Of a DNA stretch of 64,000 nucleotides, positions 44,108 through 53,753 are shown piece after piece. The translations under genes and the position numbers were made by a program. Source of the stretch: Paraspadella gotoi. Lineage: Eukaryota > Chaetognatha. Below the pieces are notes generated by a model. That model had not been told where the DNA came from, searched no databases, and saw nothing but the letters and a program-made list of their open reading frames with translations. The stretch's first letter is position 1. Every line of letters starts with the position of its first letter. Where the stretch lies: the NCBI GenBank assembly GCA_051294375.1, contig CM119268.1, positions 19,689,820 to 19,753,819 on the forward strand, read 5' to 3'.

Positions 44108-44843
44108 ATGAGCGACGCTCGCGAGAATCGTCAATCTTCCCGACTGCGCCTTCAGACCAACCTTAGCGTTCCGTCGACAGCATTCAGTAGAGGCCGAGCC
44201 TCTCGCGAGACTTCTCCCAATAATATCGTCGTCATCTTTCGATTTCTCTCCTTCGCCAGCAACGGAAGTATTTAGCGACGCCGATGGCGACATGGCGACA
44301 ATCTCCGCGGCTGGGGAGACAGAAGCCCTCCGCTCGGCCCTCGCAACCGCTCTCGCCGCCCTTGAGAAAAATAAAAAACCTGAACTTCCAGCATTCCATC
44401 CCAAGAATATCGACATCTGGCTGCGCAGGGTTGAAGCTGCCTAAGTACGAGCAAATATCCGTGATGCAAAAGAAAAATTTGCGCAGTTAGAATCAAAAAT
44501 TGATGTCAACGCTAATCCACATGTGAACGCTTTCCTGTACGGCGAACAAATGGAGGCTCGCTGGAACCAGTTTGTCGAGTACTTGAAGAAGGAGTACGGC
44601 AGTACTCCGCGCCAACAAGCTGCAATTCTTCGCGATGGATTCAGCCGTGACGGCCTTCGCCCGTCGTAGCATCTTGCTCGTCTCGAAGAAAAAATTAAGG
44701 CGGTGACTATCGACGACTTAAAAAAGGAGACAATTGTCAGGGGCCTTCCTATCGAGATTAGACGCTCACTGGAAGGCAAAGTCGACACCATCACCTCCTC
44801 TGAGTTGGCCGACGAGGCCGACAAATATTTCGACACAGAAGGT
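44108..44843 (+). pseudogene. Element A gag, degenerate
   Basis: The Gag reading starts at ATG 44108 (MSDARENRQSSRLRLQ) and continues in broken frames. LPAFHPKNIDIWLRRVEAA is followed by an in-frame TAA, then VRANIRDAKEKFAQLESK, then VNAFLYG, then RWNQFVEYLKKEYGS, then an in-frame TAG after DGLRPS, then EEKIKAVTIDDLKKE. The order and words resemble Mag-clade Gag capsid. It stops at FDTEGR, where element C continues to the zinc-knuckle region; here it is joined straight to reverse transcriptase sequence, so the Gag C-terminus and the protease are deleted. Confidence 0.75.
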
Positions 44844-45314
44844 CGGACAGGATTTCCAAAGGATGATGGATGAGATCCTTGGCAACATTCCCCATACATT
44901 TATCTCGACGATATCCTCGTCGCCAGCAAAGACAAGGATCAACACGTCCAAGACCTTGAGAAGGTCTTCAAGGCCTTAGCTGACAATGGACTCGTCGTGA
45001 ATATGAAAAAGTGTGTCCTCGGGAAGAAGTCCCTTGAGTTCCTCGGATATCTTGTTGACGCATCAGGCGTCAAACCACTTCCCCAGAAAGTCGATGCCAT
45101 TCGCGCCACCAATCCGCTGACGACAGTCAAAGAACTGCAGAGGTTTTTGGGGATGGTGAATTACTATCGCCGTTTCCTCCCCAAAGGCGCCCATCATGCC
45201 GCAGCACTTTATGACACCTTGGCCGGTAAGCCAAAGCAGTTAGTCTGGTCGGAGAGCTGTGCACTCGCCTTTGACGCCGTGAAGGAAGCTCTGGCAAATG
45301 CTGCACTCCCTTGA
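44844..45314 (+). pseudogene. Element A reverse transcriptase fragment
   Basis: It begins inside the palm at GQDFQRMMDEILG. A one-base deletion follows, then YLDDILVASKDKDQHVQDL with the catalytic YLDD, then LGKKSLEFLGYLVDASGVKP and the thumb/connection LQRFLGMVNYYRRFLPKGA. It ends LANAALP before an in-frame TGA. The N-terminal half of RT is missing, and RNase H, which should follow, is deleted. Element C has the missing RT half up to the same GQDFQRMMDE word at 63952. Confidence 0.8.
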
Positions 45315-46100
45315 CACCCCAAAACGAATGCCCAACACTCCCTCAAAACCGTCAACGTGATAGGCCAAGAAGGCATTGATCTCGAGGAGATGGCCTGCCA
45401 CCAAGCCCTCGACAGGGATTGTCAGCGATTATCTCAAGATGCTATTGCTTTGAAATTTGTTGGGCCCTCACTCCGTGCAGACACGATACGCTGGGCACGG
45501 GAGTGCATCCCCTGTCAACAGGCGAAGGTGACGCGCCACGTAACGCCAAATATCGGAGACTTCGTCGTCCCAGCTTGACCGCTTTCAACATCTCAAGTGA
45601 TGCCGAAATCAAATGACTATGGTTACCTGTTAACCATAGTGGATCGCTTTACAAGATGGCCAACGGCATTACCCATGAAGGATATGACCTCCACCACGGT
45701 GGTCGACACGCTCGTCCACGGATGGATAGCAACCTTTGGTGTGCCATCCGACATCACCACAGATCATGGTGCACATTTCAACTCTTCCACATAAACTCAA
45801 CTCGCGCAATCATGGGGAATCCGTCATCACCAGACAACGGCATACCATCCTCAAGGGAATGGACTTGTGGAACGATTCCTCCGCCGACTCAAGGAGGCGC
45901 TAATCGCTTTGGGGAATCAAGAGCCTCACCAGTGGTTTTGGCGCCTTCCTTCAGCCCTTCTCGCTATCCGAACGACCATTAAACCGGACATTGGCGCCTC
46001 GCCAGCCGATCTTGTCTTCGGCGAAGGCCTGACCATTCCTGGCGATCAGCTGCCTCCACCAACCGGCGACAGCCAGCTTCATGAACAGCGCCGCATCTTT
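45315..46100 (+). pseudogene. Element A integrase (zinc finger remnant and DDE core)
   Basis: After the deletion, ARECIPCQQAKVTRH carries the CxxC half of the integrase zinc finger; the HH half is lost. An in-frame TGA (45576) is followed by LLTIVDRFTRWPTALP (first catalytic Asp), DITTDHGAHF (second Asp), an in-frame TAA (45792) and GNGLVERFLRRLKEAL (catalytic Glu), then ADLVFGEGLTIPGD. All three DDE residues are present, but stops break the frame. Typical of Mag-type Gypsy integrase. Confidence 0.8.
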
Positions 46101-46845
46101 CGTCACACGACTCCAACCCACGGAGACAGCATCGCACAGGATGCCGAAAGTTTATCTCCCAGAATCGCACGTCGATGCTACCCACGTGTTTGTCCAGCGC
46201 CTAGGGGTCAAACCGCCACTTACGGCGCCATACCAAGGCCCCTACCGCGTAATATCACGGGATAATTTAAACTTTAAAGTCGAAATCCCGGGACGAGGCG
46301 TTGAAAACATCTCCATTAAGCCCGCGACAGTCTGGAAAAATGAAGATGGCGACGAGCGCGACTCCCAACCCTCTCCCCCACCTTCACCTCCGCCTCCAGG
46401 ACAGCGTCCGGGCCCGCGTACTCGATTCCCAGCGCCATTGTCTCGAACAACTCGATCGTCGAATAATCTCACTCATCCTTTACCTACATTACCGACTGCT
46501 GGAACTGGAGACGACAACGATAACAACGACGACGTTGACGAGACTCAAGGAGAAACAACAAATCCTCGGGAAGTACTGGCGCCACTCGACGCAGCAACGC
46601 CCATTTCCGTTTCACATGGAGACGCGGAAGAAAACGGAAGAAGCGCTCCCCTACGCCAGGAAATATCCACTTTCGGTCCCGAGACGCCCAACAACTCAGA
46701 ACCAATACTCCCTTTTGGCGCTCCATCTCCACAACTCCAGGTTACGCCACCACGTCAACGCCCGAAATGGTTGCGCCAAAATCCGCCAAAAATCACTCAA
46801 AGGTCTCGCCTATCGCTCAGAGATAAACAATTCTCAACGTCCTGA
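46101..46845 (+). pseudogene. Element A integrase C-terminal part and tail
   Basis: In the +1 frame relative to the core: MPKVYLPESHVDATHVFVQR, APYQGPYRVISRDNLNFKVE and IKPATVWKNEDGDE. This is the C-terminal beta-rich (GPY/F-like) domain: PYQGPYRV is the hallmark. A Pro/Ser/Thr- and Asp-rich tail of about 160 residues with PPPSPPPPGQRPGPRTR follows and stops at TGA 46843. Confidence 0.75.
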
Positions 46846-46945
46846 CTACAACGCAGTCCTCAGGCACCTACTACAACAAAATAACCAATTAAGCCCAATC
46901 GTGAAGTTGGTCAGCCTGTTTCCACGTTTTCCCTCGAAAACTCGT

Positions 46946-46955
46946 CTGGGGGGGA
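46946..46955 (+). other. Polypurine tract of element A
   Basis: GGGGGGGGA-type run directly before the 3' LTR; it would prime plus-strand synthesis. Confidence 0.6.
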
Positions 46956-47187
46956 TGTAGATTCCATCCTGGAACTTACCTACGAGTGAAGTCTCAGTCG
47001 ATGTCGCCACTCAGACATATTAACTTTTTGACAACGAAATACCTTTATTATTATGTTAATATTATTTGCTGTTGTCTTTTGTTATTCCTTGGTAAACAAA
47101 AGAACATTATGTAGCTTATAGAAATCAGCTGTTCTTATTAGATATTTCCAATATTTCTAAACCTAACTTTTACATCTTCTTATTCAC
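46956..47187 (+). mobile_element. 3' LTR of element A, truncated
   Basis: It starts TGTAGATTCC and follows the 5' LTR to TTCACA, then diverges; about 690 bases of the LTR are missing, replaced by sequence that runs into a SINE. The target duplication can therefore not be read. Confidence 0.8.
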
Positions 47188-47229
47188 AGTAGCATCCGTC
47201 TAGAATTTCTGAGACGGCAAGCTCTGTAA

Positions 47230-47440
47230 CTCGAGTTCAAATGATAATTTGAAAGCGAGTTTTTGTCTTGATATCGAGTACACATATTGCTACTCCCCCT
47301 TCAGTTAGCCATTGCTCTACGACCAATTTTGGGACATCAAAACTTATGGTAAAAAGTAACTTAGGCCAGATTTGAACCTGCAACATCTTCATAATGTTGA
47401 AATCCGGCGTGCTAAGCACTCGGCCAAATAATTTTTTTTA
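47230..47440 (-). mobile_element. tRNA-like SINE head (family 5)
   Basis: Minus strand: TTTGGCCGAGTGCTTAGCAC is an A box like that of tRNA-Ser or tRNA-Leu, and TGCAGGTTCAAATCTGGCC is a B box. An anticodon-like hairpin lies between. The acceptor stem does not pair, and a non-tRNA body with GTCGTAGAGCAATGGCTAAC follows. Confidence 0.6.
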
Positions 47441-48128
47441 AAAAAATTGTTCAAATTAAATTATATAAAGCTTTAGGTTCGCTTTTTTTTGGGGGGGGAA
47501 ACAAAAAATTAATTAATGTTTGAAATTTTGGAAAAGTCAGTTGCCTCATTGTTAAGCCGCGACGTCAACGTTTTCACGTTGTTTGTGTTCTATTAAGTGT
47601 TTACAAGTTTCCGAGGGATCTCTATAAAGAATTAAAATGTTTCAACATTTACAATACAACTTTTCTTTGGTAACTCAAGATGAGACAATTCGTTACGGGC
47701 AAAACATCAGACACTTGCCCGCTTGCATGAGAATAAGCGACAATTCTCACAGAGTATTCCTGATATGTTTTAAAATCTCTTTTCCTTTAACAAAAGTAAG
47801 AAACCGCACTATTATTTTTTCATCTCTAAACTATTACCGCAATCGGTATTAGTATTATTATGATTCCTTGTAACTCAAATTTCCCCAATTGTGGCAGAAT
47901 GACAACCTTCTGCAACCTTCCTGGACGGATCATAGCTAATATCTTTTTTTAGTAAATTTCATTTATTAATATTTTTTTACAATCAAAAACCAAAAAATAG
48001 GCTAATGATTAAGAGAATAAAAGAATGAAATTGTTTTGAAAAAAGAATAATCTAAGTTTTTGGTTGGCATGAAAAAAGAATAGGAAAACGAAAATTTATA
48101 TTAAGGTTTTTGAATTTTTTTTTCAATT
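47441..48128. other. No recognisable gene
   Basis: AT-rich; a 71-codon frame at 47637 has no recognisable features. Confidence 0.4.
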
Positions 48129-48129
48129 C

Positions 48130-48262
48130 CGAGATGGCGGAGTGGTTAAAAACTAAGACTTTGACGTGGTATGGAATGATAGGATTCGAATCCCACTCAA
48201 GGTAAATTATTACAATAAACTGCTATGTCTCTAGGCCCAATCAAGACGAATCAATCAATCAT
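48130..48262 (+). mobile_element. tRNA-like SINE (family 6) with (AATC)n tail
   Basis: GAGATGGCGGAGTGGTTAA is a near-perfect A box of the Ser/Leu tRNA type and TAGGATTCGAATCCCACTC is a full B box. The anticodon and acceptor stems do not fold well, so it is not a working tRNA gene. The tail GCCCAATCAAGACGAATC with AATC repeats equals the end of the LTR of element A. Confidence 0.6.
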
Positions 48263-48382
48263 ATCAATGGAGTTTAAGGCCCTCAGCGGTCGCCTCAAGT
48301 CACTGGAACGTTTAATACGAGAATCATAGCGCTTTGTCAACCAAGGATCGAGCCCATTATATCATTTACAGCACAGGGGATT

Positions 48383-49150
48383 AAAAACAAGTTTGAGCAA
48401 TGTCGGATCTGCCCACGATCATTATTAATTAATTAATTAATAATAAATTAATTCAAGTTAATTATTTAATTAAATAGGCAATTAATTAATTAATTTGATC
48501 CGAAATGTTTGTTTTGATTGATTAATTGACTGATTAATTAATTATTGATTAATTGACTAATTGATTAACTGAATAATTATTTGAATAATTAATACATCTT
48601 CCATTTACATTTAAATGAAAAAAAAAGCATAATCAATTAGTGAAACATGTTTTTTGTTTTTTCCATTTAAACTCATTTCCACTCAAACTATTTCATCGAA
48701 AATTGATTTTCATTTTAATTACACACTTTTCTACCCAAATACAAAATTTCAAGTCAATCGCTCCATTCACTCATAAGTAATTGGTGTTCAAATAGTGAAA
48801 TATATTTTTTGGTTTTTTCCATTTAAACTCATTTCCACTCAGACGATTCCATCAAAACTTCATATACAGCTCAATCACACACTTCTCTACCCACACAAAA
48901 TTTCATTCCAATCCATCCATCCAATCATGAGTAATTGGTGTTTTTTGCTAAGGTGGAATGGACAGACGGACAGACAGACAGACAAACAGACAGACAGAAG
49001 GACGGACATCATTTTTTTTGCATTATTTATTATAATTTGATGTTCTGACATGATATAAGTCTGTACTCGACATTATTGAGGGGGCGGACCGACGGACCGA
49101 CAAAGTGAATTATAGAGTTGGGATCTGCTGAGAGCAGATCCGACTAAAAA
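48383..49150 (-). mobile_element. Hairpin-ended non-autonomous element, copy
   Basis: Read on the minus strand: left hairpin GTCGGATCTGCT ... AGCAGATCCCAACT (49110-49150), the GTCTGTCTGTCTGTCCGTC block near 48970, inner modules, the ATTAATTAATT core and the right end GGCAGATCCGACATTG, CTCAAACTTG at 48383. It is intact in outline, with no coding sequence. Confidence 0.7.
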
Positions 49151-49189
49151 CCGCAGTTTTCAGTGAAGCTGTTTTGATGGGTTTTGTAG

Positions 49190-49465
49190 ATAATATTGCA
49201 ACAGGCGGGTTGTTGTGAAGCCCATTGGAAAGGGCCATCTCACTGTTGGCTCTTGGGGCTTCCGACCCTTAGTGACGCTTCCTGTCACGGGCGCGCTTAC
49301 CGCTTTGCCAACACAGAGGGAAGTCGTTAGGACTGTGGATTGAACGCAACGCTTGGGATTGTGCGTTCCCCCTCTGAGCCAATGGAAGGGATTGGTTGAA
49401 CGATGGTGGATGTGAGGCGGTGTGAATATACCACCACAATAACATAAATTTATTTATAAAACGCA
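49190..49465 (-). mobile_element. tRNA-like SINE head (family 7)
   Basis: Minus strand: TGTTGGCAAAGCGGTAAGCG is A-box-like, and GGGTCGGAAGCCCC is a weak B box about 40 bases on. The rest is a GC-rich body. Weaker than the other SINE calls because the B box departs from GGTTCGANTCC. Confidence 0.4.
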
Positions 49466-49536
49466 CCTTCCTAATTACATTGAGCCCTTTCGTTTATTTC
49501 CCTACCCTCATTTTTTCCTCTTCCCCATATTCTTAC

Positions 49537-49741
49537 CTTCTCAACCCGACCTCCGCCATTTCATCTTGGTAAGGCGGCGGAGTTACAATCACTCCTCGCT
49601 TCGCCGACAGCAAATCCTTGCTGCAGCGGTAGGAGCCGTCGCCGCAAAGTTCCCCGTCGAGGCAACCGTCGTCGTAATTGTTTCTGTGGCTGCAGCCGCC
49701 GCAGTGACGCGTCGGAGAAGCACGACGCGTCCAGGGAGATT
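49537..49741 (-). CDS. Candidate internal exon: Cys-rich region and PPPY motif
   Basis: On the minus strand a strong acceptor (CTGTCCCTTCATCTCC, then TAACTCCAG ending at 49742) and a strong donor (AGAAG|GTAAGA, 49537/49536) bound 205 bases of GC-rich sequence. Only one frame is open throughout. It reads SPWTRRASPTRH, then CGGCSHRNNYDDGC, LDGELC, GDGSYRC, then SAKRGVIVTPPPYQDEM and AEVGLR. The cysteine spacing is C-x2-C-x9-C-x5-C-x6-C, which I cannot assign to a known domain; PPPY is a WW-domain ligand. The exon ends with two bases of a codon, and the candidate exon at 42703 starts with the one base needed, and that exon also has PPxY motifs. A single gene with a 6.8 kb intron is the simplest reading, though further exons may lie between. 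Confidence 0.5.
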
Positions 49742-50454
49742 CTGGAGTTAGGAGATGAAGGGACAGAGATTAATAATTTATTTTAAAATTCTAATAGTTG
49801 GGAAGATAATGCTACTCCTTTAACTAAATATAACAAAAAAAGGCAAAGTTGAAAATATGCTGCTTTCATAATTATTACACTGTTTTTTTTTAACCATGCA
49901 GTCGAAAATTTTCACAATCCTGTACAGTTTCTAGTATAATTTTAAGTGCTTAAAACGATTAACAAGGTGTCCTCAATCAGATTTTGCGTTAGACCTGCGC
50001 ACAATTGACCGGAAGTTGACGTTGACTACAACATGGAATTTTTCTCTTTTCTTTAATTGCAAGATAAGAAAATAGTTTTATAAAAATAATAATTGCCTAA
50101 ATTTTATGTTACTCTCATTATTTAATAGGTTTTACTTTAAAATTTAAAAAAAAAAAAGGTTCTTACCCATAGTGGGCGTGTCCAAAACCGGAAATGATGC
50201 TCAAAAACTGATAAAATACGCAATATTAATAGTTTTTGATCTACTATAAATATAATGGTTTTTTATTATCATATGATAGTTGTATCACAAAGAATTATCA
50301 TATATATCATAAAAAACTATCATAGCTCTAAATAGACAAAATAAATATCAGTTACAAAAGATTCGTTTCTTAATAACTTAAAATTCAGAATTAATATTAT
50401 TTCTTAATTCGTTGTTGAAGAGACATCATATGCACAGGAGATAATGATTTAGTA

Positions 50455-50795
50455 TTAAGCATATAAACTTTTTTTTGACAAGGAATAAAAAAATATTTAG
50501 TATTAAGCAATTCGTGGTAGGATTTATAAGTATAATTTTCTTACTTTTATGCCAACATTTTGATTCTTTTTTTGATTCTTAACTAATCATTTTTAAAGGC
50601 AGTCCAGAGTAAAAGTAAATTGTTCCAGAAAAAGTCAGGTAGAGAGAGAAAGAACTGCCTTGAAAAATGATTTGTTCATAAGAATCAAAATATTAGCATG
50701 AAAGTAATAAAAATGAACTTGTAAATTCTACTATGAATTGCTTAATACTAAATATTTGTTATTCCTTGTCAAAACGATAAAATATTTAATAATTT
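50455..50795. mobile_element. Small foldback element inside the 3.86 kb unit
   Basis: TTTAGTATTAAGCAATTCGT is mirrored by ATGAATTGCTTAATACTAAA. CAACATTTTGATTCTT and AAATGATTTGTTCATAAG, and AAAGGCAGT/ACTGCCTT, also pair. Arms of about 140 bases surround a short centre. Confidence 0.65.
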
Positions 50796-50949
50796 TATAT
50801 TGCTGTATTATTTATTATAATGAAACTTGATATGATATACTCAAGGTTTGAATAAGAGTCGTCTTACTTCTAAAACCCTTGGGACTAAAGTTAAATGAAA
50901 CTAAATAGAAAAAAACTAATTAATAAAGTTTATACAGCTTATTAAAACT

Positions 50950-51230
50950 GATCTTATATTCGTATCAGATTTTAAACAGTGAACATGTTTCAACTTTTAA
51001 ATCAAGTCTTTATCCACATTTATGAATTGTCAACAGTTTTTTTACTTCACAAGAAATATTTGGGGGAGAGAGGAGAGAATGGAAGAGAGAGTGAGAGAAA
51101 GAGAGAGAGAAAAATTTTCAACAAAGATTTGAGAAAAGGATAGAGGTCGAGGTGAAGACAGGTTAGGTTTAGGCCAGAGAGAGAGAGATAGATATTGAAA
51201 AAAAAATTTTCACAGTTTAAAGAAAAATCA
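50950..51230 (-). repeat. Diverged hammerhead-family copy
   Basis: On the minus strand GAAACATGTT (50991-50982) follows an AAGACTTGATTTAAAAGTT helix-II-like stretch as in the 5.2 and 6.1 kb motifs, but CTGATGA has become GTGGATA. Next to it, the GA tract, AACAAAGATTTGAGAAAAGG and GAGGTGAAGACAGGTTAGG match 5300-5380. It is likely inactive. Confidence 0.5.
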
Positions 51231-51767
51231 TTTCTTAAACTACTTCAAACTCTTTCTAATTCAAAAACGCGACAAAAGATAGGATTTCACATAATGGTAT
51301 AATTTTTTTTTTTATTGCTGGATTAAAGGTTTTTTTTAAGGAAAAGAAAAGAAAATTATAAATCTGATGCATGGATATTGTTTTCTTTCTCCTTCACCTG
51401 GAAAAACTTAAAAATAGGGTATTCCCTCTTAAGATTTACATAAAACTTTATGAAAAAAGGGTCTAACTTCCGGCTATAGTTTTTGAGCAAAAAAAATGGT
51501 ATGCCAGTAAAAAAATTACTGATGAAAAAATTAATAGTAAAAGGTATTAAAAATTAAAACCAGGAATTTTAAAATTAGGAAAGTCTCATTAACTGAATGA
51601 AATTGAAATGAAATTTTGAATATTTATAGTTAAAGTTTAAAGTCCTTTGGCTATTAAAAAGTTAGGGTTCCGATAACCGTTAATTTTTGAGAAATTTCGC
51701 TTAACCGTTAAAACTAATATTTTTAACGGTTAACGTAAAATCGGTTAATTTTTATAATTTAACTTAT

Positions 51768-51985
51768 AGAGAGGAAAACAATTTATTTGTTTTGTTTCAA
51801 CGAATTTTTAGGACATTTTTTCGGACATGTTTGAGTCTACAATTAGAGTCTTCATCAGCAATGCTGCATTGATGCTGCAATGCTGATGAAGACTCTAATT
51901 GTAGAGTGTGAAACATGTCCTAAAAAATGTCCTAAAAATTCGTTGAAACATAACAAATAAATTGTTTTCCTCTCTAAATTCGAAA
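51768..51985. repeat. Near-perfect palindrome with two hammerhead-like cores
   Basis: Arms of about 100 bases (51768-51866 and 51871-51985) mirror each other: GAGAGGAAAACAATTTATTT versus AAATAAATTGTTTTCCTCTC, and AATTAGAGTCTTCATCAGCA versus TGCTGATGAAGACTCTAATT. Each arm has CTGATGA, an ACTCTA...TAGAGT helix II and AAACATGTC. The plus-strand core keeps GAAAC (51910-51914). The minus-strand copy has CAAAC and so lost G12. Helix I pairs poorly in both, so cleavage is doubtful. Confidence 0.6.
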
Positions 51986-52839
51986 CACAATGAAATCGAA
52001 AGTCTATACCACAATATATAATTTAACTTTAAATTTAAAATATTATTATTTAAATCAAACTAAAGTATTTAATAATATTTTATCTTTAACCCTTGCTCCT
52101 TGAATCTTTTTTATCTTCTATTTCAGATAGATAGTACACATTTAGTTAGTTAAGAAATGAATACATCGAGTGTTCAAGTGACGCAAACTATTTGAACTCT
52201 ACCTCTGATTAATCTACCTCGCCTCAATTGAATTAGACTCACTATCAAACTATCTCTAACTTCAACCAAACTTTTTCTGCTCACTGCATAATCAAAATAA
52301 ATAAAAAGAACCAAAGAAAGAAAAACACAATGTATTCTAATTCCTATGTTTTGTTTTTTTCCTTCATCTCTCTATCTCTCTTTCTTATTACTCTTTCATT
52401 ATTCTATTATATTCTTTTAGTTTAGTTTGAGTTGAATGTCTGTTTTGCTTTTTTTATTTTTTATAAGCCATAACCATAAATATAAATTATGAATAATAAT
52501 TTTTTATTGAAAGTTTGATTGATTCGATCTGATCCAAAATTTATTGGTTAATTAAATATTTTTTTTCAGTTTTATTTAAAAATATATCATGATTGAAGGA
52601 TAGTTTTAGTTAGCCTTAATGTCTATTTTAAGATTAGTTCCTTCTATTTATTATTTTTTTATTACATTTTGGTTTATTTCATTTGCTTCTTTGTTTGTTT
52701 AAAGAGTGAAATAAAAAAATAGCAAAATAAGATATATTATTTTAAATTAAAATTTAATTTGCAAGAAATGTATGCAACTATTTGTATGTGCATATATATT
52801 ATATTTCAATATATTCTTTGATGTAAATGCATAAAATTA

Positions 52840-53045
52840 TTGAAAGAAAAACGAAAAGAAATTGCGGAGAAAATAAATAAGAATAAAAAAAACACTAGAA
52901 GGGAAGAAAAAAATGAAAAAGTTAAAAAAAAGGGAGGAAAAAAAGGAGAGAAAAGAAAGGGGGAAAAGAGGGAGGGGAAAAGAAAGAAAGAAAAAGAAAG
53001 GTACAAAAGGAGATTAGTAGAGAGTAAAAAGAGAGAGAGGTGAAA
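52840..53045. repeat. Polypurine tract
   Basis: GGAAGAAAAAAATGAAAAAG-type purine run of about 200 bases. Lys/Glu-rich and Phe/Ser-rich frames are artefacts. Confidence 0.85.
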
Positions 53046-53753
53046 AAATATGGTGAGAAAAGGAGAGGAGAATAAGAGAGGAAAAGAAAAAATTATTTTT
53101 CTTTTAAAAAATCAAAGATTTTATACCAAAAAATTAAAAAGTTATATTTAAAAATTAACCGAATTTAACCGTTAAAATAAATATATTAACGGTTAGGTTA
53201 AAATTATTTTTAACCGTTAATAACCGTTAACTGTTAACGGTTATCGTAACCCTATTAAAAAGGGAATCTTTTTAAGATGTAATAATTGATAAATATGATT
53301 GGATTTTTTTATGATATGGATGATAATCTTTTGTGATAAAGCTGTCATATAACAGAAAAAAACCATTAGCAGTCAAAACAGATCAAAAACATTTAATAAT
53401 ACATACTTAATTGATTATCAAGCACTATTTCCGGTTTGGGACACGCCCACTATTGATGAAAAGCCTTTATTGAACATTTTTTGTCTAAGTACTACTTATT
53501 AGATAATTTTACTAATTGCAGGATAAGTAAATAACAACTGCCTAACTTTTCATTTGTAGTAAAAAGAAAAATTTCATATTGTAATCCACGCCAACTTCCG
53601 GTAAATTGTGCGCAGGTCAAATGCAAAATCTGATTGACGACACCTTGTTAATCGTTTTAAGCACTTAAAATTATACTAGAAACTGTACAGGATTGTGAAA
53701 ATTTTCGACTGCATGGTTAAAAAAAAAACAGTGTAAATTAATTATATAAAATT

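Larger units (their letters stand above)
49875..53736. mobile_element. 3.86 kb element with long terminal inverted repeats, nested
   Basis: TTACACTG with a T run and AACCATGCAGTCGAAAATTT at the left is mirrored at the right by AAATTTTCGACTGCATGGTT, an A run and CAGTGTAA. The arms are about 470 bases (49875-50345 and 53275-53736) and include CCTGCGCACAATT, GGGCGTGTCC and their complements. Inside, a second mirrored pair (51650-51760 and 53135-53265, rich in AACCGTTAA) lies next to the right arm, so the left arm was probably split by later insertions at 50346-51640. No transposase is encoded. Outer CACTG/CAGTG recalls CACTA-type ends, but no clear target duplication is visible, so the class is open. 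Confidence 0.7.

Noticed and set aside
44441-44899. 152-codon minus-strand frame
   Set aside because: It is the antisense shadow of element A gag.
48130-48213. Functional tRNA-Ser/Leu gene
   Set aside because: The A and B boxes are good, but the acceptor and anticodon stems do not pair and an AATC tail follows; a SINE head fits better.
49566-49751. Ala/Val-rich plus-strand protein
   Set aside because: The minus-strand reading has strong splice sites at both ends and a Cys/PPPY-containing frame; the plus-strand frame has no support.
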